A DNA stretch of 64,000 nucleotides from an uncultured Clostridia bacterium (GTDB lineage: Bacteria; Bacillota; Clostridia; TANB77; CAG-508), in contig CAKPKE010000003.1 of assembly GCA_934167095.1 (NCBI GenBank), forward strand, positions 53,480 through 117,479, read 5' to 3'. The notes under the pieces were generated by a model. It was not told the origin of the DNA. It saw only the letters and a program-made list of their open reading frames with translations, and made no database searches. Shown in pieces: positions 52,341 to 60,210 of the stretch; the first letter of the stretch is position 1; each line of letters begins with the position of its first letter. The position numbers and the translations under genes are program-made.

Positions 52341-52376
52341 TTTGGTTTATATATAAATATAGATCAAAGTTTTTTT
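52341..52376 (+). terminator. Terminator of the F1-motor operon
   Basis: TTTGGTTTATAT pairs with ATATAGATCAAA (two wobbles) around ATAA, followed by GTTTTTTT. It ends the unit that starts at 38,563. Confidence 0.75.
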
Positions 52377-52383
52377 ATTTTTG

Positions 52384-52412
52384 TTGAATATATTGGTAAT
52401 TTAGTATATATT
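52384..52412 (+). promoter_or_regulatory. Promoter of pgi
   Basis: TTGAAT (52384-52389) and TATATT (52407-52412) with a 17-base spacer, starting just after the operon terminator. Confidence 0.55.
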
Positions 52413-52439
52413 ATAAGAAAAAAGCAAAGGAGTAATATT

Positions 52440-53756
52440 ATGGAAAACTTAAAATTAGATTTAAAAAACACAGGAATAGATGCAAAAGAAATACAAGAAT
52501 ATAGCAAAAAAGTAAAAGAAATTCATGAAGAATTACAAGCAAATAAAAATAATGAAGATGAATTTTTAGGATGGATAGACTTACCAGAAAACTATGATAA
52601 AGAAGAATTTGAAAGAATAAAGAAAGCTGCTAAGAAGATTCAAAAAGACTCAGATGTACTTTTAGTAATAGGAATAGGTGGCTCTTATTTAGGAGCAAGA
52701 GCTGTAATTGAGAGTTTAACAAATTCTTTCTATAACATGCAAGGAAAAGAAAAAAGAAAAACTCCTCAAATAATATTTGTAGGAAATACTTTAAGTCCAA
52801 ATTATATTCATGATGTAATAGAGTTAATAGAAGACAAAGACTTTTCTATAAATGTAATATCAAAATCTGGAACAACAACAGAGCCAGCAGTAGCATTTAG
52901 AATTTTTAGAGAATTACTAGAAGCAAAATATGATTTAAAAGAAGCAAGAGGAAGAATATTTGTTACAACAGATAAAGAAAAAGGAGCTTTAAAGAAGCTT
53001 GCAACAAAAGAAAATTATCAAACATTTATAATTCCAGACAATATTGGTGGTAGATATTCTGTACTAACAGCAGTTGGACTTCTTCCAATAGCAGCAGCAG
53101 GAATAAATATTGACAAATTAATGCTTGGAGCAAAAGAAGCAAGAGAAAAATATAATGATAGTAGCTTAAAATATAACGAATGTTATAAATATGCTGTTGC
53201 AAGAAATATTTTATATGGAAATGACAAAAATATTGAAATATTAGTAAATTACGAACCAAAAATGCACTATATGACAGAGTGGTGGAAACAATTATATGGT
53301 GAAAGTGAAGGAAAAGATGAAAAAGGAATTTTCCCAACAGGAGCAGAATTTACAACTGATTTACACTCACTAGGTCAATATATTCAAGAGGGAAGAAGAA
53401 ATTTATTTGAAACAGTAATAAAAATAAATACACCTGAAAATGATATGAAAGTAGGTCTTGATGAGGATGATTTAGATGGACTAAATTATTTAACAGGAAA
53501 ATCTATTGACTACATCAACAAAAAAGCCATGGAAGGAACAATAGAGGCACACGTTGCAGGAGATGTTCCAAACATATTAATTGAAATGGAAAAATTAGAC
53601 GAATTAAATTTAGGAAAATTAATTTATTTCTTTGAACTAGCTTGTGCAATGAGTGGAAAAATATTAGGAGTAAATCCATTTAATCAACCAGGTGTTGAAA
53701 AATACAAAAAGAATATGTTTAGATTACTAGAAAAACCTGGATATACAGAAAAATAA
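52440..53756 (+). CDS. pgi: Glucose-6-phosphate isomerase
   Basis: Interconverts glucose 6-phosphate and fructose 6-phosphate. The 438-residue protein is the shorter Bacillota form. Motifs include IGIGGSYLGARA, the sugar-phosphate SKSGTTTEPA, GGRYSVLTAVGLLP (the PGI signature), the catalytic-Glu segment EGRRNLFETVI and GVNPFNQPGVEKYKKNMF, which holds the C-terminal lysine. All catalytic parts are present. The start follows AAAGGAG. It is a single-gene unit. Confidence 0.96.
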   Translation: MENLKLDLKNTGIDAKEIQEYSKKVKEIHEELQANKNNEDEFLGWIDLPENYDKEEFERIKKAAKKIQKDSDVLLVIGIGGSYLGARAVIESLTNSFYNMQGKEKRKTPQIIFVGNTLSPNYIHDVIELIEDKDFSINVISKSGTTTEPAVAFRIFRELLEAKYDLKEARGRIFVTTDKEKGALKKLATKENYQTFIIPDNIGGRYSVLTAVGLLPIAAAGINIDKLMLGAKEAREKYNDSSLKYNECYKYAVARNILYGNDKNIEILVNYEPKMHYMTEWWKQLYGESEGKDEKGIFPTGAEFTTDLHSLGQYIQEGRRNLFETVIKINTPENDMKVGLDEDDLDGLNYLTGKSIDYINKKAMEGTIEAHVAGDVPNILIEMEKLDELNLGKLIYFFELACAMSGKILGVNPFNQPGVEKYKKNMFRLLEKPGYTEK

Positions 53757-54089
53757 TAAATAAAACATGAAAAAATATCTGCATATAATTTAAAATTGTA
53801 TGCAGGTAATTTTTGTTTCTGCATATAAAATTGCAAAAAATATGCAGAAAAAAGAGCAGTTGATCAGACCGCTCTGAAAATAGTTTTAAAACTATTTTTT
53901 AATTCAGTAATAAATACTGGATTACAATGTAATAATATTATATGCAAAAAAATATAAAATATAAATAAAAAACGATAGCTTTTCAGCTATCGGATTACAA
54001 TGATTACGCTGTTTCCAACGGATTACAATGTTATTATTAAATATAATTATAGCATATAATAACAAAAAGTCAAATGCTTTGTGAAAATT
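53757..54089. other. 333-bp gene-free region with hairpins and a three-fold GGATTACAATG repeat
   Basis: It begins with the pgi terminator (CTGCATATAATTT with AAATTGTATGCAG, 53779-53805, then TTTTTG). Next are a second TTCTGCATA...TATGCAGAA stem (53817-53850), an AGAGC/GCTCT hairpin (53853-53875) and a terminator-like AATAGTTTTAAAACTATTTTTT (53879-53900). The motif GGATTACAATG then occurs three times (53919, 53992, 54020), the second right after the hairpin CGATAGC...GCTATCG. I see no open frame that looks coding. It may encode one or more small RNAs; it also forms the 3' side of the minus-strand toxin gene. Confidence 0.6.
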
Positions 54090-54569
54090 TTATCTTAATT
54101 TTGTTAAAGAATAGTAATTTATAATTGCTATATTTATATTTTCAAAGTCATTCAAAGTAATTTTTACTAATTTACCTTTTAATCTTAAAGGATTAAGAAT
54201 TCTTAATTTACTTACATTTCGTAATTGTTCAATTAATGCTGTTGAATTTTGATTTTCTAAGTCTATATGATACCATCTAGTATCATTCATTCGCTCAGAG
54301 GTTAATGGAATTATAGTACACATAGTAGATTCTCTTTGAGTTTTGGTTACTATAACTGGTCGTATTTTATTTTGTTCACTTCCAATATTAATTCCTAAAT
54401 TACACCAATAGATGTAGTTTGTTGTAATTGGAAATTTGGGCAGTTCTTTATTAAATTTAATTAGTGCTTTATTTTTAGTCCATGTAGCATATTCAATTCC
54501 AAGAGGTTTATCAATTGTAGATAATATTTGCTTTGTTTCAATAAATTGTTGATTTATTTCTGAATTCAT
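54090..54569 (-). CDS. MazF/PemK-like toxin (mRNA interferase family)
   Basis: A 159-residue protein. After a helical N-terminal extension of about 45 residues it has the PemK/MazF core: YWCNLGINIGSEQNKIRPVIVTKTQ (matching the WVxLGxxxGSEQxGxRPVVV pattern), then TMCTIIPLTSER, and a later ILNPLRLKGKLVKITLNDF strand-helix. Such proteins usually cleave mRNA and are inactivated by a small antitoxin. No antitoxin gene lies beside it. The long N-terminal extension marks it as the standalone type seen in Clostridia, whose control is not well understood. The start at 54569 follows AAGGAG on the minus strand. Confidence 0.82.
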   Translation of the reverse strand: MNSEINQQFIETKQILSTIDKPLGIEYATWTKNKALIKFNKELPKFPITTNYIYWCNLGINIGSEQNKIRPVIVTKTQRESTMCTIIPLTSERMNDTRWYHIDLENQNSTALIEQLRNVSKLRILNPLRLKGKLVKITLNDFENINIAIINYYSLTKLR

Positions 54570-54693
54570 CTAAAATTCTCCTTTCTATGCCATTTTTGTA
54601 TTAGTCATTATAACATAACAAAACATATATTTGCAATATAATTATCAAGAAAAATGGTTAATTTTGGAATTGAATAGAATTTTGAAAAATCTA

Positions 54694-54722
54694 TTGACAT
54701 AAAGTAAAAAAAGGTTTATTAT
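54694..54722 (+). promoter_or_regulatory. Promoter of the thrS T-box transcript
   Basis: TTGACA (54694-54699) and TATTAT (54717-54722) with a 17-base spacer. Transcription would start about 30 bases before the T-box Stem I. Confidence 0.8.
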
Positions 54723-54747
54723 AAACAATGTAAATATTAATTACTTA

Positions 54748-54960
54748 TGGGACAAAGTAAAATAAAGGTTACCAAGAAAGAGAAGTTAGTCATGGGCTGA
54801 AAGCTAACCTACGGAAAACATATTTGAAAAACTACCCCACAAAGAATAATCTTTGGCAATAAGCTGAGTAATATAAATTAAGTTAAAAATTAGGATGGAA
54901 CCGTGTAAATAATATTACACTCCTAAGTGCAAAAAATGCACTTGTGGGGTGTATTTTTAA
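54748..54960 (+). promoter_or_regulatory. T-box riboswitch controlling thrS
   Basis: The leader contains the conserved T-box block AGGATGGAACCGTG (54893-54906; consensus AGGGTGGAACCGCG). A rho-independent terminator follows it (CACTCCTAAGTGC ... GCACTTGTGGGGTGTATTTTT). Stem I (from about 54765) has the usual AGAGAAG-like element. An ACC in the segment ACTACCCC (54832-54839) is a plausible threonine specifier codon. Uncharged tRNA-Thr would stabilise the antiterminator and allow thrS expression. Confidence 0.92.
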
Positions 54961-55154
54961 TTGCATTAAATTATTTTAAAATGAAGTAGCTCAATTAATT
55001 TGAATAATACAAATTAAAATTGTTCATTTATTTTTAAATTAAAAATTCAATTTTTATGCCAATAGATGCTTGGCCAAAAAAATTGAATCATAATTGTGAA
55101 AATATAATTTCACAGTTTCTAATAGGGGCTAATAATTTAAAAGGAGGATTTTTA

Positions 55155-57083
55155 ATGATTACAATTGAATTAAAAGATGGAAGCAAAAGAGAAGTTAAAA
55201 GTGGCTTAAGTGTACTTGAAATTGCAAAATCAATTAGTGAAGGTCTAGCAAGAAATGCAATGGCTGGAAGAGTTGATGGAAAAGTAGAAGATTTAAGATT
55301 TAAAGTAGAAAAAGACTGCAAATTAGAGATTTTAACATTTGATGATCTAGATGGAAAAAAGGCTTATTGGCATACAACATCACACATAATGGCTCAAGCT
55401 ATAAAAAGATTATATAAAGATGTAAAACTTGCAATAGGACCAGCAATAGATGGCGGTTTCTATTATGACTTTGACACAGACTATAGATTTTCAGAATCTG
55501 ACTTTGAAAAAATCGAAGAAGAGATGAAAAAAATCATAAAAGAAGATTTAGAAATAACAAGATTTGAACTTCCAAGAAATGAAGCTATCAAATTAATGAA
55601 AGATGCGGGAGAAGATTATAAGGTAGAATTAATAGAAGACTTACCAGAAGACGAAGTTTTATCATTCTATAAACAAGGTGAATATGTAGATTTATGTGCA
55701 GGTCCACATTTAATGAGCACAGGAAAAGTTAAATGTGTAAAAATATTATCTGTTGCAGGAGCTTATTGGAGAGGAAATGAAAACAATAAAATGCTTCAAA
55801 GAATTTATGGAATTTCATTCCCTAAAGCAAGTATGTTAGAAGAACATTTGCAAGCATTAGAGGAAGCAAAAGCAAGAGATCATAGAAGACTTGGAAAAGA
55901 ATTAGAGCTATTTATGACACATAAATTAGTAGGTTCAGGACTTCCAATGTATTTACCAAATGGTGCAACAGTAAGAAGATTACTAGAAAGATACATTCAA
56001 GATAAAGAAATAAAAATGGGATATAAACATGTTTATACACCATCACTTGCAAATGTTGCATTGTATAAAACATCAGGACATTGGGACCACTACAAAGAGG
56101 ACATGTTCCCAGTAATGAAAATGGATAATGAAGAATTAGTTTTAAGACCAATGAACTGTCCACATCACATGTTAATTTATAAGAGCAAAATGCGTTCTTA
56201 TAAAGATTTACCAATAAGAATAGGTGAGCTTGCTCATGACTTTAGATTTGAAGATAGTGGAACTGTTTGTGGAATTGAAAGAGTTAGACAAATGTGTCAA
56301 AATGATGCCCATTTATTCGTAAGACCTGACCAAATAAAAGAAGAAGTTGCTAAGGTAGTTAAACTAATACTTGAAGTCTACAAAGACTTTGGATTTGAAA
56401 ATTATGAATTCAGATTATCTTTAAGAGATAAAAATGATAAGCATAAATATTTTGATGATGATGAAATGTGGGAAAAAGCAGAATCTGAACTTCGTGAAAT
56501 TCTTACAGAAATAGGAATTCCATTCTATGAGGCAGAAGGAGAAGCGGCTTTCTATGGACCAAAGCTAGATGTTCAACTAAAATCTGCAATAGGACATGAT
56601 GTAACAGTTTCAACTTGCCAATTAGATTTCTTATTACCACAAAGATTTGAACTTGAATATGTTGGCGAAGATGGAGAAATGCATAGACCAGTTGTAATTC
56701 ATAGAGCAATACTTGGAACTTTAGATAGATTCATGGCATTCTTAATTGAAGAAACAAAAGGAGCTTTCCCAACATGGCTTGCACCAGTTCAGGTAAAAGT
56801 TCTTCCAATTTCAGAAAAACATGTAGAATATGCTGAAAAAGTAAGAGAAGTTCTAGAGCAAAAAGGAATAAGAGTTGAAGTAGATTCAAGAGCTGAAAAG
56901 ATAGGCTACAAAATTCGTGAAGCTCAACTAAAAAAAGTTCCATACATGTTAGTAGTTGGAGATAAAGAGCAAGAAGCAAACGCTGTAGGAGTAAGAAAAA
57001 GAGGCGAAGGTGATGTTGGCCAAATGGATCTTACTGAATTTGCAAACAAAATAGAAGAAGAAGTTAAAAACTTTGAAAAATAG
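55155..57083 (+). CDS. thrS: Threonyl-tRNA synthetase
   Basis: Charges tRNA-Thr. The start at ATG 55155 (MITIELKDGSKREV) follows AAGGAGG; the open frame extends upstream by 33 codons with no supporting site. The 642-residue protein has, in order, a TGS domain (1-60) and the editing domain with HTTSHIMAQAIKRL and YVDLCAGPHL. The class II core carries the zinc-site MNCPHHMLIYK, and a C-terminal anticodon-binding domain follows (VKVLPISEKHVEYAEKVREV). All are standard. It is regulated by the T-box upstream and followed by a terminator. Confidence 0.97.
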   Translation: MITIELKDGSKREVKSGLSVLEIAKSISEGLARNAMAGRVDGKVEDLRFKVEKDCKLEILTFDDLDGKKAYWHTTSHIMAQAIKRLYKDVKLAIGPAIDGGFYYDFDTDYRFSESDFEKIEEEMKKIIKEDLEITRFELPRNEAIKLMKDAGEDYKVELIEDLPEDEVLSFYKQGEYVDLCAGPHLMSTGKVKCVKILSVAGAYWRGNENNKMLQRIYGISFPKASMLEEHLQALEEAKARDHRRLGKELELFMTHKLVGSGLPMYLPNGATVRRLLERYIQDKEIKMGYKHVYTPSLANVALYKTSGHWDHYKEDMFPVMKMDNEELVLRPMNCPHHMLIYKSKMRSYKDLPIRIGELAHDFRFEDSGTVCGIERVRQMCQNDAHLFVRPDQIKEEVAKVVKLILEVYKDFGFENYEFRLSLRDKNDKHKYFDDDEMWEKAESELREILTEIGIPFYEAEGEAAFYGPKLDVQLKSAIGHDVTVSTCQLDFLLPQRFELEYVGEDGEMHRPVVIHRAILGTLDRFMAFLIEETKGAFPTWLAPVQVKVLPISEKHVEYAEKVREVLEQKGIRVEVDSRAEKIGYKIREAQLKKVPYMLVVGDKEQEANAVGVRKRGEGDVGQMDLTEFANKIEEEVKNFEK

Positions 57084-57108
57084 AAAAGTAAAATAAAAAT
57101 ATTAAAAT

Positions 57109-57147
57109 AAACTTTGTGATGTAACTGTCACAAGGTTTATTTTTATT
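57109..57147 (+). terminator. Terminator after thrS
   Basis: AAACTTTGTGA pairs with TCACAAGGTTT followed by ATTTTTATTT. A diverged copy of this hairpin occurs after rdgB (59055-59075). Confidence 0.85.
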
Positions 57148-57149
57148 TG

Positions 57150-57320
57150 TGAATGGCATTATTTGGAAAAATATATACTGGCGTGAATAACACTCACTGG
57201 AATATTTGAAAAGTTCCACATATACTTTTAATTAAATACATGATAAATTGTGTAAAATAACTTGCATAAATTTTAAATTATGTACAAAAATAATAAGAAC
57301 AGAAGAAAGGAACCTTTAAA
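57150..57320 (+). repeat. Leader region duplicated upstream of two prepilin-like genes (copy A)
   Basis: The sequence from about 57150 to the start codon is homologous to that before the gene at 59260 (about 59095-59259). Shared blocks include ACTCACTGGAATATTT (57192-57207 and 59133-59148), AGTTCCACATATA, TTGTGTAAAA and ACAGAAGAAAGGAAC. A TGGAA...TTCCA hairpin lies in the best-conserved part. It is a candidate promoter or regulatory RNA shared by both genes. Confidence 0.75.
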
Positions 57321-58307
57321 ATGAAAAATAAAAAACAGTCAGGTATTACATTAGTTGCGCTCGTAGTAACAATAGTAGTTTTATTAATTCTAGCAGGTGT
57401 AAGCATAAATTTAGTTTTAGGTGAGAATGGACTAATAACACAAGCAAAAGAAGCAAAAGAAAAATCTGCAAGTGGAATGAATGAGGAAAATTATCTAATA
57501 AATAGTGCAATACCAGATTATATAGATGCACAAGTTAACGAAGTAACAGGAAACGCAAAAACAATAACTGCAGATGACTACGGAAAAGTAGTAACAAATT
57601 ATCAAGACGGACACACATGGGAAATATTCTATGCAGATAACCAAAATGTATATTTAATAACTAGAGATAATGTAGGAAGTCAAACATTATCAACAGCAGT
57701 AGCTGATAATAGTGGGTATAATGGAACAAGTGATTTTGATGGAAGTGATGATTTTAAGACAAAGTATCCAGCAGTGCAAGCTGGTTGGCTAAATAAAACA
57801 TATACACCAGCAGCAAGTGGAGCAGGAACGGTAAATTATACAAGTAGTTATGATAATATGAAAGCAACAGAATATTTACTAGATAGTACTGTTTGGAATA
57901 CAACATATAAAACAGAAAAAGCAGATTGGGCAATAGGAGCACCAACACTAGAATTATTTGTGGCATCATATAATAAAATCTATACAGAAAAAACAATAGA
58001 AATAGCAATACCAAATGAAACCGGATATAAATATAATGATAAGTTGTATCCAACTGGAAGCATAACAACAAATGACGATATGACATCAGGAACATCTAAA
58101 AGTAATATATTTAATCATGGATATTATTATTGGTTGGCATGTCCTGGTAGTGGAAGTGATACTTATATTCGTTTTGTATCTTCTAATGATAATTCTGTAG
58201 GACCAAGTAAGTATAGTAGCCTAAATGGTACTAGACCTGTAGTATGTTTGAAGTCTGATGTGATATTGAAAAAAAGTTCAGATGGAAATACCTTCACAAT
58301 AAATTAA
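57321..58307 (+). CDS. Prepilin-like surface protein with lectin-like C-terminus (paralogue 2)
   Basis: A 328-residue protein with a short basic start (MKNKKQS), the pilin-type G-I-T-L-V processing motif, a hydrophobic helix and NLVLGENGLITQAKEA. Its first 80 codons are nearly identical to paralogue 4 (60,211). Its middle (DDYGKVVTNYQDGHTWEIFY) and last codons are nearly identical to paralogue 3 (59,260). The C-terminal domain shows YYWLACPGSG...RFVSS...GTRPVVCL, the lectin/sulfatase-modifying-factor-like fold pattern. Codon use in that part is ordinary AT-rich. Probably displayed on the surface or built into a pilus-like fibre; the pilus machinery is not in this window. Confidence 0.87.
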   Translation: MKNKKQSGITLVALVVTIVVLLILAGVSINLVLGENGLITQAKEAKEKSASGMNEENYLINSAIPDYIDAQVNEVTGNAKTITADDYGKVVTNYQDGHTWEIFYADNQNVYLITRDNVGSQTLSTAVADNSGYNGTSDFDGSDDFKTKYPAVQAGWLNKTYTPAASGAGTVNYTSSYDNMKATEYLLDSTVWNTTYKTEKADWAIGAPTLELFVASYNKIYTEKTIEIAIPNETGYKYNDKLYPTGSITTNDDMTSGTSKSNIFNHGYYYWLACPGSGSDTYIRFVSSNDNSVGPSKYSSLNGTRPVVCLKSDVILKKSSDGNTFTIN

Positions 58308-58316
58308 ATATTATAA

Positions 58317-58360
58317 AATTGAAGTTTGCAAGAGTTAAATGCCTGTAAACTTCAAATTTT
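58317..58360 (+). terminator. Rho-independent terminator
   Basis: AATTGAAGTTTGCAAG pairs imperfectly with CTGTAAACTTCAAATT, followed by TTATATT. Confidence 0.75.
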
Positions 58361-58431
58361 ATATTGATAAGAAAATCAAAATATAGTAAAATAAATGTCA
58401 TAAGTAATATGAAAAAGTTAGGAGAAGACTA

Positions 58432-59040
58432 ATGAAAGAAATTGTTTTTGCAAGTTGCAATCAAAAAAAGAAAGCAGAAATTCAAAGAATGGCTCCAAGT
58501 AACATAAAAATTCTTGGACTAAATGATATAGAAAATGCAAAAGGCGTTGAACAAGTAGAAGAAACAGGAAAAACATTTATGGAAAATGCATTAATTAAAG
58601 CAAGATACTGGGCTGAAAAATTAAAAATGCCAGTAATTGCTGAAGATTCAGGAATTGAAATTGATGCATTAGATGGCTATCCAGGGGTATATACCAAAAG
58701 ATGTATTGAGCAATTATGTCCAGGTGAAAATGTAGATTCAGATAAACCAGAAGAATTATATCCTATGCTATTAAAGCTTATTGACGAAAGCAAAACAAAA
58801 TCAAAAACAGCCCATTGGGTGTCTGCAATAGCTTATGTAGATGGAGAAGAGGAGATTTGCAAGCAAGAAAGTATTAGTGGAAAAATGTGCAGTTGTAGAG
58901 GCGATAGAAAGTTTGGATTTGACCAATATTTTGAACCAGAAAGAGAAAATAAAACTTTATCAGAACTGCTTCCAGAAGAAAAAGATGAAATTGGTCCTAG
59001 AAAAAAAGCTTTCTTAGAGGTTTTAGAAAAAATTAAATAA
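58432..59040 (+). CDS. rdgB: Non-canonical purine NTP pyrophosphatase (RdgB/HAM1 family)
   Basis: Removes ITP, dITP and XTP from the nucleotide pool by hydrolysis to monophosphates. The 202-residue protein has the family features: FASCNQKKKAEIQ at the N-terminus (usual ATxNxxKxxE), the metal-site segment AEDSGIEIDALDGYPGVYTKR, RGDRKFGFDQYFEPE (usual GFGYDPIF) and a C-terminal GPRKKAF (usual SHR.KA). The N-terminal threonine and the HR pair are altered, so activity or specificity may differ. It starts after TTAGGAG and interrupts the group of prepilin-like genes. Confidence 0.9.
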   Translation: MKEIVFASCNQKKKAEIQRMAPSNIKILGLNDIENAKGVEQVEETGKTFMENALIKARYWAEKLKMPVIAEDSGIEIDALDGYPGVYTKRCIEQLCPGENVDSDKPEELYPMLLKLIDESKTKSKTAHWVSAIAYVDGEEEICKQESISGKMCSCRGDRKFGFDQYFEPERENKTLSELLPEEKDEIGPRKKAFLEVLEKIK

Positions 59041-59054
59041 GAAATAAAATAGTT

Positions 59055-59259
59055 CTTGTAATGTAACAGTTGCAAGGATTATATTTTTTTGAAAAGGTAT
59101 TATCTGGAAATGACTATACTAGTATGAATGATACTCACTGGAATATTTAGAGAGTTCCACATATAATTTTTGTAAAATACATAACAATTTGTGTAAAAAT
59201 AGCGAATAAAAAAGAAAAATATTTACAAAAATAATAACAGAAGAAAGGAACTTTTTAAA
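59055..59259 (+). repeat. Leader region duplicated upstream of two prepilin-like genes (copy B), with rdgB terminator
   Basis: It starts with the rdgB terminator hairpin (CTTGTAA...TTGCAAG, then TATATTTTTTT). It then continues as the diverged copy of the region at 57150-57320, keeping the 16-base block ACTCACTGGAATATTT and the same ribosome-binding site block. The duplication therefore covered the upstream terminator as well as the promoter region. Confidence 0.75.
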
Positions 59260-60183
59260 ATGAGAAAAACAAAACAAACAGGTATAACTTTGGTAGCTTT
59301 AGTAGTGACAATAGTAGTTTTACTAATTCTAGCAGGTGTTAGTATAAACTTGGTATTAGGTGAAAATGGATTAATAACACAAGCAAAAGAAGCAAAAGAT
59401 AAAACATTAGAGGCAGAAAAAGCGGAAGGTGAAAATTTAAATAATGCATCATATTATATAAAACAAACAGCTGGAGTTAATGCGTCTGGAATAACAGTAG
59501 ACGATTATGGAAAAGTAGTAACAAATTATCAAGATGGACACACATGGGAAATATTTTATGCAGATGAAAGAAATGTGTATTTGATAACAAGAGATAATGT
59601 AGGAAGTCAAGCATTATTAATAACAAATTATAACGGAACAGGTGATTTTGATGGAAATGATAGCTTTAAAACAAAATATCCAGCAATACAAGCAGGATGG
59701 TTAAATAAAACATATGCACCATCAACAAGTGGAGCAGGAACAGTAATTTATACAAGTACAGACGACAACATGAAAGCAACAGAATACTTATTAGATAGTA
59801 GTGTATGGAATACAACATATAAAACAGAAAATGCAGACTGGGCAATAGGCGGGCCAACACTAGAGATGTTGGCAGCATCATATGGAAAATATGAAGGAAC
59901 AACAGTCACAATAGCAGATCTATCAGGAACTGGATATGCTCAAACAATAACAGGAGGATTAACAACTAATAAAGCAAACGGACTTTATAACCATGGCTAC
60001 AGCTACTGGCTAGCTTGTCCTAGCAGCGATGGCAGCAACTATGTACGCCATGTGTACTATAGCAGCGCTTGCGTGACCAACTACAGCTTTAGCAACTCAT
60101 ATGGTGTGCGCCCCGTAGTTTGTCTAAATTCTGATGTGATATTGAAAAAAAGTTCAGATGGAAATACATTTACAATAAATTAA
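59260..60183 (+). CDS. Prepilin-like surface protein with putative hypervariable lectin-like C-terminus (paralogue 3)
   Basis: A 307-residue paralogue of the gene at 57,321. It has the basic start MRKTKQT, the G-I-T-L-V pilin-type processing motif, a hydrophobic helix and NLVLGENGLITQAKEA, then the shared middle domain. It ends in the lectin/sulfatase-modifying-factor-like fold (YSYWLACPSSDG ... GVRPVVCL). The coding sequence for that end (about 59,995-60,118) is GC-rich and dominated by NNC codons, unlike the rest of the gene and both neighbours. The final 17 codons return to near identity with paralogue 2. Likely a displayed binding protein whose ligand site is diversified. Paralogue 4 follows after 27 bases. 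Confidence 0.87.
   Translation: MRKTKQTGITLVALVVTIVVLLILAGVSINLVLGENGLITQAKEAKDKTLEAEKAEGENLNNASYYIKQTAGVNASGITVDDYGKVVTNYQDGHTWEIFYADERNVYLITRDNVGSQALLITNYNGTGDFDGNDSFKTKYPAIQAGWLNKTYAPSTSGAGTVIYTSTDDNMKATEYLLDSSVWNTTYKTENADWAIGGPTLEMLAASYGKYEGTTVTIADLSGTGYAQTITGGLTTNKANGLYNHGYSYWLACPSSDGSNYVRHVYYSSACVTNYSFSNSYGVRPVVCLNSDVILKKSSDGNTFTIN
59995..60118 (+). other. Putative variable region of a diversity-generating retroelement target
   Basis: By my count 62 of the 120 bases at 60001-60120 are G or C (52%), against 22 of 60 (37%) just upstream, and only 27 of 120 are A. From GGC (59,996) to CCC (60,114), 22 of 40 codons end in C (AGC, TAC, AAC, GGC, CGC, TGC, ACC). In known retroelements the template has AAC codons whose adenines are randomised, leaving NNC codons. 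The segment encodes the ligand-facing end of a lectin-like fold, the usual target. No reverse transcriptase or template repeat is in the window. Confidence 0.6.
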
Positions 60184-60210
60184 CAAAAACAGAAGAAAGG
60201 AACTTTAAAA

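Noticed and set aside
53919..54030. CRISPR array
   Set aside because: Only 11 bases repeat, spacings are 73 and 28 bases, and there are no cas genes.
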